Source of the DNA: Anoplopoma fimbria
Lineage: Eukaryota > Chordata > Actinopteri > Perciformes > Anoplopomatidae
NCBI RefSeq assembly: GCF_027596085.1
Contig: NC_072470.1
Span: forward strand, 2,565,032-2,629,031
Direction: 5' to 3'
DNA length: 64,000 bases
Part shown: positions 10,331-31,185 of the stretch, piece by piece
Layout of the letters: each line of letters begins with the position of its first letter
Position numbering within the stretch: the stretch's first letter is position 1
Notes under the pieces: generated by a model
Told to the model about the DNA's origin: nothing
The model's input: the letters and a program-made list of their open reading frames with translations, nothing else
Database searches by the model: none
Position numbers and translations under genes: made by a program

Positions 10331-12470
10331 AGATCATTGCAGCCTTGAAATGAGCATGTCGGTTCCAAAATGTTGACTCCTTACACATGAATGTGTGTAA
10401 GCAAGTCTGAAAAGGAGGCTGCATGGTCAATGGAACTCCCTTTTAGATATGAGAGGAGGACAAATCCTAATCATTTGAGCTTTTTTATGTCTTTGTATGG
10501 ATGTTTTAACGGATATTACAGTGCAGTTCAACAAGTTAAAATGATAAAAATGTCCATCCCTCACCTCCCCATCCATCCCTTTCTTTGCTTATATAGCCCC
10601 CCTACTCCATAGCTGTTAAGAAGCTCAGAGAGACACAAAACAGATGTTGAACACCCTTTCCACATAATATTCCATCTAGATAATTTTTCACACTTGAGTA
10701 ACACCAGCTGTCCAAGGCAAAAAGTCAGCGTCCTCATTTGTAGACTTTAAGGTTAATTAAAGGCCGTCATTGTTCTGTTGTCATTGTCCATATTGCTATG
10801 GCTAAGCTTAGCCATAGCAATATGATACTAAGATGGAGGTCAAAAGACCTGACATCAACTGTCTTTTTGGTGTATCTACTGATATCTATTATGTCATTGA
10901 ACTGAACTGACGTCTCTTTCCCACAGTCATTCACTTATCGGCTCCTAATCCACAGTCCTTTTAAACCCAGTTGGGGTGTGTGTGTGTGTGTGTGCGTGCT
11001 TACATTTTGTCTTTTGCTCTAAAAAGCCTTTTACAGTATTTATCTGCTCTCAAGGGACACTCAACTAGAGGGCAACCTTTCAAATGAGGCAGTGCGGTCC
11101 TCTCAATTTTTGTGGTTACAAATGTCTTTACAATGTGACTGGATGGGATTTCTGTGAGAAAAGCCTGGAGGATTAATGAGGCTGTTTTAAAAAGCTATTA
11201 CCAGAAGAATGTTGCTTAATCTTTATCAGGGAGAAGAAGATCTAAAGTCGGGCTGGAAAAGCAAGACGTTTCAACCCTTTTTGGTACTTTCTTTAACTGG
11301 GTTGTGACTGGCCAGACAGAAGTTGAGAGAGCTAAACCAACATTTCATTAATATTGAATACGAAATAAACTGTTATATCAAAATGTAAAATAGAGCTTAA
11401 TCACACAACCACTGGGCTTATCTGCATCTAGTTCTGACTTGGACAAAATGTTTATTTTCAAGTATTTTTTCTAAAACATTCAAAAAGAGATTGCTGCATT
11501 TTTTCACAGAAGCTCAGTCCCAGCACACCTAAAGTTGCAAGCTGTTACAGGAAAATAGGGCAACACATTTAATTTACCATATAAATAAAGACAATCTGCC
11601 AAGTAGATGATAAAATATACACAAACGTCTTGCCATAGTTTCCTGTTACATGTTTAGTGTTACATCCTCCACAGTAGCCTCAAGATGATTCAAAGGTGCA
11701 TATGAAAGTGGAACATAGTATTCATCAACAACTTCTGTGAGTGTTGGCAGTTTTATGTGACTAATTTCAGTTTGACTAATGAGGAAATTCTACAGAAAGC
11801 TAAAAAAACCTAAAACTAAATCAATGATTCAGTTCAATAGCATTGGGCCGACTGACAGTAAGCTCTATATCATCTTTGAACACAATGGACTTCTTTAAAA
11901 CACAAAATGCCGGGTGGCATGAAACGAAAAATACTGAGGGAAATTTCGCTAAATGATCTGGCTTAAACTCCAAACACCCCCCCTCTCCCCCTTCTCCTCC
12001 AGCCTTTTAAAAATGTCCCCGCAGCTATCAGAGGTTAGCCTCCAATTTTATGGTGCCTATATCTGGCATAAACTGAGTAACATGCACGCTCTCACGTGCA
12101 AACTCGACACAGGTCAGCTCCTTCCTTCCTCTGACCAAATCATGACTCAAGATGACACAGCGTTATCCAATTAAACAGACAGGGCTGATTAATCAACTAA
12201 TCAATTACACGGAATGAACTCAATTATGCTGATGTGCTCCTCATGTCTGGTTGGGGCGGTGGGATGTAATTGTTTATTGGTGGGACATTAATTGACAGAG
12301 AGCAAGCAGGATGCAAAGTGGATCATGGGTAATTACAGGAGAAACGATGTTACTGTGTAATCACATGACGTGTGCTTTCAACAGTGCAGGTTTGGGTCCG
12401 ACTCAACGCTTTGGTCCTGGTATCCCATAATGGCCGCAGTTAGATTGTGGGTGGTGTGCGCTTAGGAAGG
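10331..12470. other. Intergenic; palindrome and homeobox-site-rich stretch
   Basis: Contains the 36-bp palindrome listed separately and a (GT)n run at about 10975-10996. Positions 12165-12330 are dense in TAAT/ATTA core motifs and may be regulatory. No coding exon recognised. Confidence 0.4.
10789..10824. repeat. 36-bp perfect palindrome with no spacer
   Basis: The left half CATATTGCTATGGCTAAG (10789-10806) is followed directly by its exact reverse complement (10807-10824), centred on AAGCTT. The next base pair outward (10788 C, 10825 A) breaks symmetry. It could extrude as a cruciform. No gene is nearby. Confidence 0.95.
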
Positions 12471-12699
12471 AGGTTTTCATTAAATTTTCATTGTAAATCT
12501 CATGTCTGATTTTATTAAAATAGGTTCATACCTTGTTGAATTGCGAAAGCGTTTAATATACTCATTTCTAACTTTTTCTTTGATTTGCTGCGCCTTTAAC
12601 CTATATATCTTTATCTCCGTTTCATTGTCTTTTTTTTGTGATTTATGTTCATATATATACTTTTGCATTTTATATTTAATGTGTACATAATAGTTCAAT

Positions 12700-12852
12700 G
12701 TTTATCCCTGCCTTTGTTCTTCTTAGATCTCCTTGTTTTTGGTTTATTTGTCTGTTTCTCTGTATGTACATTAGTTAGCTTAAGAAACCAAATTCAAATT
12801 CCTTGTATGCATACGCATACAGGGCCAATAAAGCTGATTCTGATTCTGAAAA
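12700..12852 (+). mobile_element. L2-type LINE 3' tail
   Basis: The segment CAAATTCAAATTCCTTGTAT followed by GGCCAATAAAGCTGATTCTG and a short TGATTC repeat is the characteristic 3' end of fish L2/Maui-like LINEs. Only the tail is recognisable, and the 5' boundary is uncertain. Confidence 0.55.
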
Positions 12853-15800
12853 CATATAATAGACCATTTTACAATACATGGAATCTATAATGACTACTTT
12901 GTTGACATTCAAATTTTGAATACTTTACCTCTAATATTGATTTCCAAAGTCAAAATTTCACTTGTCACAATGGAAGTTGTGAGTGCAAATTAGCATGACC
13001 CATCATAATGAACACGGTTTTGAAAATATTAAACCCATGTGGAAAAATGCAAGAATTTTGAAAATATTAATATATCAAGGCAAGACATTAAAATACTATG
13101 TGTTGCATTCAAATGTAAAATGCACCCAAAGTTAAAGTTGCTCATTAATCGTGTTTCCTATTTAATTGTCAAGTGAATTTTAAGCAAACTTTTGAAATGT
13201 TGCAAAAAAGAAATGCAAATTAGGCGTATTTCTATCAACTGGTTTGGACTGAAAAGACTAGGCTGGGTAGTCTGGTTTGAAGTTGGCGCTATAGGCTACC
13301 AATGGCTGTAAGATGCAAGTAAACGGTGTAGAAGATGAGGTAGAAGTTGCTTCGGGGAACAAAACATGGAGAGAGGTCTTCAGGAATTTGTTTCAATTCG
13401 TCTTGTTCTTTCATGTCAGCTAGTTTTGTTCACGTTTCATGCTTTCCTGAGATGAATACAATAAAGATAAATATCTGGGAAGACACCCTCAGCAGGAACA
13501 ACTGCACAGTCCTGTGAGTTAAATGTCCTCTTTGTCAGAACTTATTTGGTAAAGACCTTTCCGTATCCCATTTAGCACATCATCTTTCAACAAAGGCAGA
13601 AACCTCTTCTAGCGAGTGTTTTTTGCACAAATGAGGAAGTATTATCGAATTTTCCGCTCAGCTTTTCTGATGCAACACTTCAAAATGTGCATGAAAATAT
13701 GTGAATGGAAACACGGCTATGCTCTCTCAGTGTGACAGCATTTTTGCACAACAAATAACAGTTTGTTGTGCAGTTTTCTCTTAGCAGCAACATTCACGAA
13801 TTACCCTTTTCAATCAGATCAATCAAAGCCATGATGAATTTGGGGGCTGAAGTAAATACTTCTAGATTAGATAAAATCAAAGACCTGTGACTCATCTAAA
13901 AGGCATACAAAAAGAGACAGGAAGTCTCCAGGACATAACTTCAGTCAAACCAGAAGACAAGCCGATAACAATTTGTACACTTTCATACGGCATTATATTT
14001 TTATTTTTCCAGGAGCTATCCATCAGAGATTAATTATCAGAAGGGACTGAAAGGGAAGAAGAGGGCAGATTGGCGTATAAATGGGTTGTGGCATTTAATG
14101 TCTCCGATCCTGAATTATAACTCTTGTTAAATCAGATTATCGCACATTCACGGGCTAATGGTGGGAGGAAGGATTAGAGAGAGAAAACGACTTGATGACA
14201 TTAGAATCAGTTGATGGTTAAATCTGCAAAAGTCAAGACAAAATGGCTACTCTCCAGGAGTGAATAATTCTAATAACCTAAATGGATATCGTCTGCTTGG
14301 TGTGGTCACCTCTCTGCCCACAGGAAACGTTGATTCAAACATGAAAAGTAAAATACGAAATATCTTAAAAACAGTAGCGCGATCACCCAATCGACACAAA
14401 ACTGGACTCATGTAAGGGTGTAATGTAAAGCTACTTTCTGTATAGAAAAATATACATCGTATTGATACCAGAAATTAGCGTGTTTTGCCCACCTCAGCAG
14501 CTGTTGCTAACGGCTAATGCGCTAACATACCTCCTCTCACTGTGCAGACAACAATCACCTTGACTGATGTTGGTACTGAAGGAAATAATCTGGCTCCTAC
14601 AATTTGTAGACAAAATCCAAAGTTTTATGACTCATATTGTTTCTGCTGCTTTTAGTGTGATGTGTGTGATGTTTGTGTGTTTTGATCTTGCTGAGGTATG
14701 ACTCTTAAGAGGCGGTGTGACATCCGGGGCAAATTGCATCATTCCGATCTATCAGATGTTCAGATCACATTGTGTGTTCACAGCTTAAACCAAATAAATA
14801 TGTTGGGTTTCGACATACACGACGGAAAACACACCATGAACAAAGTCTTAAATAACACACTTCTGATTTAAAGACAGGCCTCATCTGGAACCAATCCGCA
14901 AACTGTGTGTGCGTGTGCATGTGTGGAGGAAAAGGGTTACAAAGCAGGTCTGACAGCAAACACACACGGTGGATGAGATGTTTATTGACACAAGCCGTAA
15001 AAGACACACATACACACTCAGTGCATTCAGATTCATCTACAGTACTTTTATAATTACAGAGTACAAGACATCCAGGTAGGTAGCATACTGGTTTGACACC
15101 ATTACATTTCAGTGCTGTCTGTCACACACATACACACACTCACACAGACACACATGCACAGACACACAAGAGCTTGCACCTATTGCAGGCACGCAGATGC
15201 ACAATCATTTTATGTATGGAATATTTGCAATAACACACACTTGGAAGCGAGACTCACACATGACGAAGCAGTAAGACGCGGTCGTAAACACAGAATATTT
15301 TGATGCCGATCTCAGAAAACAGCAGCATACCAGCGGGGGCAATAAACTGCCATTCTCACAACACAGAAGCCAAACAATATCGTCACTGTTCTCACACACA
15401 CACACACACACACACGTGACACTTTCAAAACAAAGGGTCGCAGCCCCAACTTTTACCTGACGCTCACACGTTCTCTGATAGCCGAGAACTTTTTCTCACA
15501 TTTTTAAAACACACAAGGACCAAACTCCTGCTGCCGTTGCGTAACCCAGTCACTTGAATGTTGTTTTTTTTCAAGAGAGATTTATGACCGAAGATCCCAC
15601 AGACAAATCTGTAGTAGCTTATCTCGTCTGTTTGAATTTGATTAATTTCCGAGGAGATGTTGCAAAATTCCCCTGTTGGGTTGAACAAATGTTTCGTGGT
15701 GCAAGCCAGTCCGAACTGACATAATATGATACATTGGTGGGTGTTGTGGCAAACCAGCATTGTCTCATTATGCATCAACATGTTTGACCAATCAATGAGG

Positions 15801-16870
15801 ATATAACAAGAGCCTGAAATCATGACGTTTTCCATCTGGGCTGTTAGCGAGCACTCTCAAGTGGACGTCCTTTGTCCCACATGAATGACGGCCTCTGGAA
15901 AGGCGCACATTGGACAGAAATAACATTTCAAGATGTTCCCCAGTAAAACTAATGCAGTTCAAATGGCACTAAAGTCGTAAAGTGGATGAATAAGAATAAA
16001 ACGGTGCTCTCTCTCATAGTTTCCAAATAACTTTTAGGTTACGTGACAGGACAGAAATACCCGGCAAAAGGCCTTTGCTCACAGTGAAATTAAAACAAAA
16101 CATGGTACTTTTTTTAAAAGTAACTGACAATTTATATCAAGACTTACAGGCTCTATACTCTCCATGTTTTTTCTTTTATACTGTATTAATAATATCACAT
16201 TTAGTACATTAGTTTTTTAGCTTAATACAAAATTGAGGCTTTCATTTTTGGCAAGATTTTCCAAAAACTCTAACTTTTGACAACTTGTAGTGCCATGTTT
16301 TTGTTTTTGTGTCCCTGTCACTGCTAATTTGAGCTCCAGCATATATTCATTCAGGACAGAAAAACTTTTATGCTTTTCAAGGTGCTATAAAAGGGATCGG
16401 GAGCGTTTCGGCTGAGCTGGCGGCTGGCAAGCTAACGGTGATAACGGCACTAACAGTGCAAACTATGACACAAGTGCTGACAGAGCTAACAGCATCAACC
16501 CGAGTATTAGTGCAGTGCAGAGCGGCGGCCATGAGCTAGCCAGTTGGGCACGCTCACGTAACATGCACTAAAAGCATGCGTGTGTCAACAGAGGGAGTGA
16601 CTTCATTTTCTGCTCAGGTAGACATTACTCCACTTTTTTTTTACATAGCAAATAGTTTTCTGCTATATTAATGCTCTGAATCCCGTATATTGCACACTTG
16701 GTAATAATTAATAATACTCTAGACAGCCTGATCTGTAAAAGTATTATGATAAATCCTTTTTTAAATGTGTTAATTTGTCTTTATAGAAGGTATGTTGCTC
16801 TTTAAAAAGTACCATCATTATTTATTATTAATGAGCGTTTAAATTACACAGATTATGCGAAAACATTTGC
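12853..16870. other. Intergenic, no supported gene
   Basis: Short CA arrays lie at about 15123-15170 and 15396-15413. Positions 14010-14230 look non-repetitive and rich in TAAT-type motifs. The 123-codon minus-strand frame at 15464-15835 has no recognised domain. Positions 16395-16590 resemble a repeat with GCTAAC motifs. Confidence 0.4.
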
Positions 16871-16886
16871 TCTCTGCTGTTACATT

Positions 16887-16889
16887 TAC

Positions 16890-16944
<55 letters not shown>

Positions 16945-16972
16945 TACATATATGTATATGTATGTATTTATT
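16887..16972. repeat. Compound (TA)n(CA)n(TA)n microsatellite
   Basis: Alternating TA, CA and TA/TG tracts read directly. Confidence 0.9.
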
Positions 16973-18581
16973 ACAAGTTTTCAAGACCCATATGAATAAC
17001 TTTTGATAAAATATTTTCATAATATCTTATATGCTAATACTGTACATGTATAAATGAAATGTAAATCCTCAGCAGAACTTTTTCTGTGTTTATCACTCAT
17101 TCCCTGAGTGTAGTTTTAAATATCTTGTATACCAAAAGGTCTCCGGGCTTCTTGCCCTTTGACCTTTCCAGCAGGAACCTGGCAAGGCGCGCGAGGGGAA
17201 AGGTTACCAAAGCAGACCAGGGGTTAAGAAGCTCAGAGGTGATGAGATAATGTTCCAAAGATCAAGAGAAACTCATGCCCCGAATATTTAAAATCAAATT
17301 TTAAAATGCAACGCTTCGCATTCCTGTTGAACACACCTTATTCTAGTAATCTGTCAACTTAGATTACATGAAAGTGCATTCCACTAAACTATCATCTTAC
17401 ATAAGCGTCATGATCCCGATGGATCTGAATGTGTTTGCTTTCTATTTTTCCTGGAGCTTACATTCTCAAACATTCTGAGAAAGATCTTGAGAGCTAAACC
17501 TTTCTAGGAAGGAGCCCTATCTTAGGAGTGACTGAGGCTGTGGTTTACCCTTTTGATAGGTGTGATTGGTTGATCCATTCTGACTCATAATGGGCATAGA
17601 GTGGACAGTGAAATCGATAAGGCTAATTTCTAATTAGACATAGTGTAATTATGAATAATATCACTGTTGAATAATTTGTAAGCAAAAGGCCTCCTATAAA
17701 AGTAGCCTACAAAGTAGCCTATTCACATGCGGATAGTTTTTTGAATAGTTTTCTTTAATGTATTTCCCTTTTTGGTAATTTAAATACTTAATCCATTCAA
17801 TATTAACGGGGGAAATGGCTCATCTAACATCAGTTTCTGTGATTGCTGGCCAGTCGAAAATCAGCCCAGTCGGTCGGCATGTAAAAGTCCTCCAACCTAC
17901 TTCTCACCGTTTTCACCTGAGGAGCTGCATTTTTTTTTTACAACAATCTAGTCTAAACTAGAAGGGGACATTCTTATTCTTAAAACAACAGATTTCATTT
18001 TTTTTGTCCCTTGGAACACTTTATACTAGGACGCTTTATGAAAATGGCCCTTAGTGTCTATGGACTGTGCTCCATACAACATCTCCATGTCAGTACACCA
18101 GTAACAACTGTTTGGAAAGCAGCATTTGAGTCAGAGAAGGCATGCACAGCAAGGCCTCGAGTTAGTGGTTCCTTCCTTGTCTTTAGTTCGTCGCATTCTG
18201 CATCTCCTTGCACAAGCTTCTCCAACCGTTTAATACAACGTAGGTTAAAAGCACGTGCACTTGAATGAAGTCTCTTTCTTCCTCCATCAGCAGCCTTTCT
18301 TTCTCCATTTACTGGCAAAACAAATGGAAGCAGCAAAGGAGGCAAAAAGTTGAGCTTTCACACTCAAAATATGAAGCCGTAGGCGTTCACCACCCGTGGT
18401 TCAAATGTCTGTAGGTTAGACAGAGAGGGCCATTATGTAATGGAAACACATTCATAAAGTAGATAAGAAACACCACCCTCATGGGAGGTGATGTCGTAAC
18501 CCTTTCCGCTTCTCAGCAGCACACCATCCCAATCCGCTGTCCAATAAATTCAAAGCACGAAACACCAAAGCGCCGCTGTGG
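16973..18581. other. Region downstream of ptger2, including its presumed 3' UTR
   Basis: On the minus strand this follows the receptor stop codon. The 3' UTR length cannot be set, because I see no minus-strand AATAAA in the first several hundred bases. The two overlapping frames at 18011-18345 on opposite strands are not supported as genes. Confidence 0.35.
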
Positions 18582-27391
<8,810 letters not shown>

Positions 27392-28244
27392 GCTAGATTC
27401 AAAATTAGAAGAGATGTCCACCCATCCAAAAAAATAAAGAGTCAAAAACGTCTCCTTAAAAAGTAGTCTGCAGCCATCCTGGTTAAACAGAAAGAAGGAA
27501 GAACAACTGGCACTTAGACCTGTAGCAATCAGCCAGTCAACAGAAGATGAATCAGCAATATTTTGAACATAGCGCTTAGTTGCAGCCTGAATTGAAATAA
27601 ACAACATTTTCAAATAGAAAGTGATTTTTTTTTAAAATTCTCACTGCTTTCTAGAGCCAAAATTTGAGTTCAACTAAGAAACCAAAGTTACCCAACATAT
27701 CTGCCATGGGTCGGTCACAGCCCGTCTGTCGTTTCATCAAACACAAGATGCTTGGCAACAGCGTTTGTTTACGTTCTCCGGGGAGATCTCCCATCATTTT
27801 CATTTTTTTCCAGGGATGATTTCCAATCCCCGCTCTAAGACTGTTTTGACTCGATGTCAACAACGTCGACTATACTCTCCACTCTGATTCCATGTTTGCA
27901 AGTCTTTGTCTAACTTAAGTGATCCCACACGTACACAGAACCCCCCACAACCCCCACACTCTCATCAAAAAAGGAACATTTTGCATACACTCAAAAATTC
28001 CAGGGCTTGAACTGCTCTCCAGTGTGAGTTGTGAAACCCGATGTTCTTCCTCTTCTGTCTCGCCAGTTAACAGATATCAGCTGATGGTTCACACACACGA
28101 CTTTCTGCATAAATTGCCAGTTATGTTTAAGTATTAAGAAATGTTGCATGAGGAGCGTACTCAGAAACATGTTGAGCCCCTCCTTTGGTTTAACACAACA
28201 ATACACATCTCATCTGTTCCACTGGCATGTGTGCCTTCACTTTC

Positions 28245-28341
<97 letters not shown>

Positions 28342-29074
28342 AGTCCATCAAACAAGTGACTCACCTACTTGCTCTGCACGCCTGCTGAAGTTTAGGCTTT
28401 TCCAAATGTCACTGAATGGGTCCAAACTAAATTAAATTAAAATAAAAAGATGACACCCCAAAACTGTGATGGTGACGGTGAGGAGAGGCTCTGACAGATG
28501 GTAACAAACAGTGTTTATGATAAACACTTGTACATTTGTTTGGTTCTAGTGACAGACAGACCGCTCCCGTTGTGTAAGAGCACAGCGCAAAGACAGCATG
28601 CGTAAAGGAACTGGTCGCCAAAGTTGTATTTCATATTACTTTTGAATAACATTGACTACAGACTTCTAAAAAGACTTCATTTCAGCCTTTAAGATGTGAA
28701 GTTTTGCCTAAAAGCTCTCTTGTAATTGGAAAAACAGCACGAGGCGACATCTATCCCCTCCACGTGGACCCAAAAGCGTCCGAAACGCATCCAACAGAAT
28801 AAGTTCTCACCTGTTTTCCGACGTGCCCAGCGCGGCTTTTGACGTCCACGTCCGTGTTTGTAGAGTCCAGATGCAGTCAGTGAGCACAGACATTTATCCC
28901 CATGTGTGGTGGTTCCTCTCAGAGAGCTCTGGGTGGAGCAGTGAGAGGAGGAGAGGTGTACTGGGGAAGGATGAGCTGACATCACAGGGACGGGTACGCC
29001 CACAACGTGAGCACAGGCTGGAGCTCCAAGCTACAATACTATTCACCCAAGTGTTCAATTATTATATTATTTTG
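27392..29074. other. Region upstream of ptger2 with 5' UTR/promoter not resolved
   Basis: The receptor promoter must lie in or beyond this stretch, but no TATA or CpG-island signature is clear. A (GT)n(TA)n(GT)n array lies at 28247-28341. The small frames at 28427-29152 have no domain. Confidence 0.4.
28247..28341. repeat. (GT)n microsatellite with central TATATA
   Basis: Two GT blocks separated by a TATATAT core, read directly. Confidence 0.97.
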
Positions 29075-29247
29075 TTAACCCTTTCATGCATGAATTATGA
29101 CAACTTCAGTCAGTGTTTTTATTGCTCTTTAGGCATGAAAAACAAGATTTGAACTCAAAGATATTTTTACATGTCTGAGTGGACAGCATGCGTATATGTA
29201 TTTAACAAACAAATGAATAAAATGAAAACTGTAAAATAATATATGTA

Positions 29248-29345
29248 CAGTACCAGTCAAAAGTTTGGACACACCTTCTCATTCAATGGTTTTTTTTTTT
29301 TTTTTTTTTTCTACATTGTAGATTAATATTGAACAAACTTAATCT
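29248..29345. mobile_element. Left-end fragment of Tc1-like MITE
   Basis: Starts CAGTACCAGTCAAAAGTTTG after a TA, as in the complete copy downstream, includes a poly-T tract, and breaks off after the TACATTGTAGATTAATATTG segment. It runs into TA-rich sequence. Confidence 0.75.
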
Positions 29346-29388
29346 GTACCATAATCAAAACAAAACATTTTGTGTTATCGAGTAAATT

Positions 29389-29454
29389 CTATACAAATAT
29401 ATATATATTTTTATATATTATATATATCTGTATATCAAAACAAAACATTTTGTG

Positions 29455-29549
<95 letters not shown>
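29389..29549. repeat. (TA)n microsatellite
   Basis: TA-rich stretch with a nearly pure TA array at about 29457-29541. The Ile-Tyr open frames across it are artefacts. A duplicated CAAAACAAAACATTTTGTGT segment occurs just before it (29356 and 29436). Confidence 0.95.
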
Positions 29550-29775
29550 CAGTACCAGTCAAACGTTTGGACACACCTTCTCATTCAATGTTTTTTCTTT
29601 ATTTTTATTTTTTCTACATTGTAGATTAATATTGAAGACATCCAAACTATGAAGGAACACATATGGAATTATGTGGTAAACAAACAAATGCTCAACAAAC
29701 CAGAATATGTTTTATATTTTAGATTCTTCAAAGTAGTTGAATGAGAAGGTGTGTCCAAACCTTTGACTGGTACTG
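29550..29775. mobile_element. Complete Tc1-like MITE, 226 bp
   Basis: Left end CAGTACCAGTCAAACGTTTG is mirrored at the right (GTTTGGACACACC inverted, ending TTTGACTGGTACTG), with TA on both sides (29548-29549, 29776-29777). The interior includes AACATATGGAATT-like text followed by CAACAAACCAGAATATGTTT. Non-autonomous. Confidence 0.85.
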
Positions 29776-29915
29776 TATATATAAAGAAAATGTGCAGACT
29801 ATCTTTTATGATAATTGGCAAAGCACCCAGGGCACAAAGCCACAAGATGCATATACAAGAAAACAACATTTGCATAGCTGTCCACTGTAGTGACCTCTAT
29901 GCATGAAAGGGTTAA

Positions 29916-30885
29916 TCAATCGAATGTCAGAAAATAGTGGAGAAAAAAAAGGCTGGTGTCATCTAATTGTCTGTTTTGTCCAACCATCAACAGTCCAACA
30001 TCCTTCGTTATGACATTTCAAATGAAATGAAACCGCAACAAAATCATAATATATGCCCACTGGAGAACCGGAGAGCCTTTTTTTGTTTTTGTTTTTAACT
30101 TCAACTTAACCAAACAACCAAATACATTTTCTGTTGAACGACTAATCTACTTAATTGTTTCAATGCAGATATAAATATTATTATTTTCCACAGTGACGAG
30201 ACAGATTCAAAATTTGCCTCAGAGTTTTTCGGCGGAAAAATACGGTTGTCACATGGAAGTTTACAAACTTTCATTAGGCAGCGGCTTGCAGTCCCTGCTA
30301 TTGATGTTTCTCTAAAGAAAATTGATATTTGGTGGATATTGTACATGTGAGCGTTGGTCCACCATGAATTCACCGTTCAAGGTATCCAGCTTTTGCTCTG
30401 CTGTGTGTCTTCATGTGTGGAGATTGCATGTTGTTCTCCTGGGTGTCACCGGATTTGATGCCCTAATTTCCCATGGGATCAATGTGACTGGCATGTCTTC
30501 GCTCCAGTATAATCATTTGTCTTCTGGTTTTTTTCTTTAGGTGAAGACAGATGATTTTGTCCAGTGAGGAAGACAGCCATGAAAGCATGATGCAACATCG
30601 GCTTTTCCCTCTTCCATTAAAAATGACATTCTAATTGCTCCATTTCACCCTTTTTAAAAGTGGAATAAACGTCTAAACAGGATCTGGAACTGGGCCGCGA
30701 TGCTTGCTGAGAGCACTTGAGTGCCTTTTTCAGGCCCATTAACGAGGTCCTAATTGTGACATATTGCCATTATGGCCATCGATGCTGCTTCCTCTCTTAC
30801 TCCATCTCTGTTCTCTGCTCCACAGCAGTCTGGCTTTCCTTACATCGCAGTTACATCATTATCATTTCATTACATCTCTGATATT
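29916..30885. other. Intergenic, nothing coding recognised
   Basis: The small frame at 30322-30540 has no domain and no splice-compatible neighbour. Positions 30690-30800 are unique-looking and may be conserved non-coding sequence. Confidence 0.35.
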
Positions 30886-30889
30886 ACTT

Positions 30890-31185
30890 GTCATTTTTTT
30901 CTTTTCCTCTCCTCTCCTCTCCTTTCCTCTACTCTTCTTTCCTTTTATTTACTTTCATCTCACTTGCTTCCCTTTCCATTTCTTCTTTTTCTAGTCATTT
31001 TATTTATTTTCCTCTCCTCCTTTCCTTTCCTTGCCTTTCCATTTATTCTATTCCTTGTCATTTTTCTTTCTTTTCCTTCCCTTTATTTCTTTCCTTACTT
31101 TTTCTCCTGTCCCCTTTCCTTTTTTTCCTTTCCTTGCTGTAATTACCTATACTTCTTCCCTCTCTTTTCCTTTCCTTTCCTTTCC
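30890..31185. repeat. Pyrimidine-rich tract (CTTTC-type minisatellite)
   Basis: About 295 bp almost purely C and T on the plus strand with recurring TTTCCTTTCC motifs. Three overlapping Ser/Phe/Leu-rich frames are artefacts. Confidence 0.9.

Larger units (their letters stand above)
29075..29915. mobile_element. piggyBac-like MITE interrupted by nested elements
   Basis: The left terminus TTAACCCTTTCATGCAT (29075-29091) is the exact reverse complement of the right terminus ATGCATGAAAGGGTTAA (29899-29915). TTAA plus CCC ends fit a piggyBac-type target site and inverted repeat. Most of the interior (29248-29775) consists of later Tc1-like MITE copies and a TA microsatellite. No transposase frame is present. 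Confidence 0.7.

Noticed and set aside
1..18500. Search for txndc16, which neighbours PTGER2 in human
   Set aside because: No thioredoxin motif or consistent exon series was seen on either strand.
27392..27613. 74-codon N-terminal extension of ptger2
   Set aside because: Prostanoid receptors begin with a short glycosylated N-terminus like that starting at 27391. The extension has no similarity to the family.
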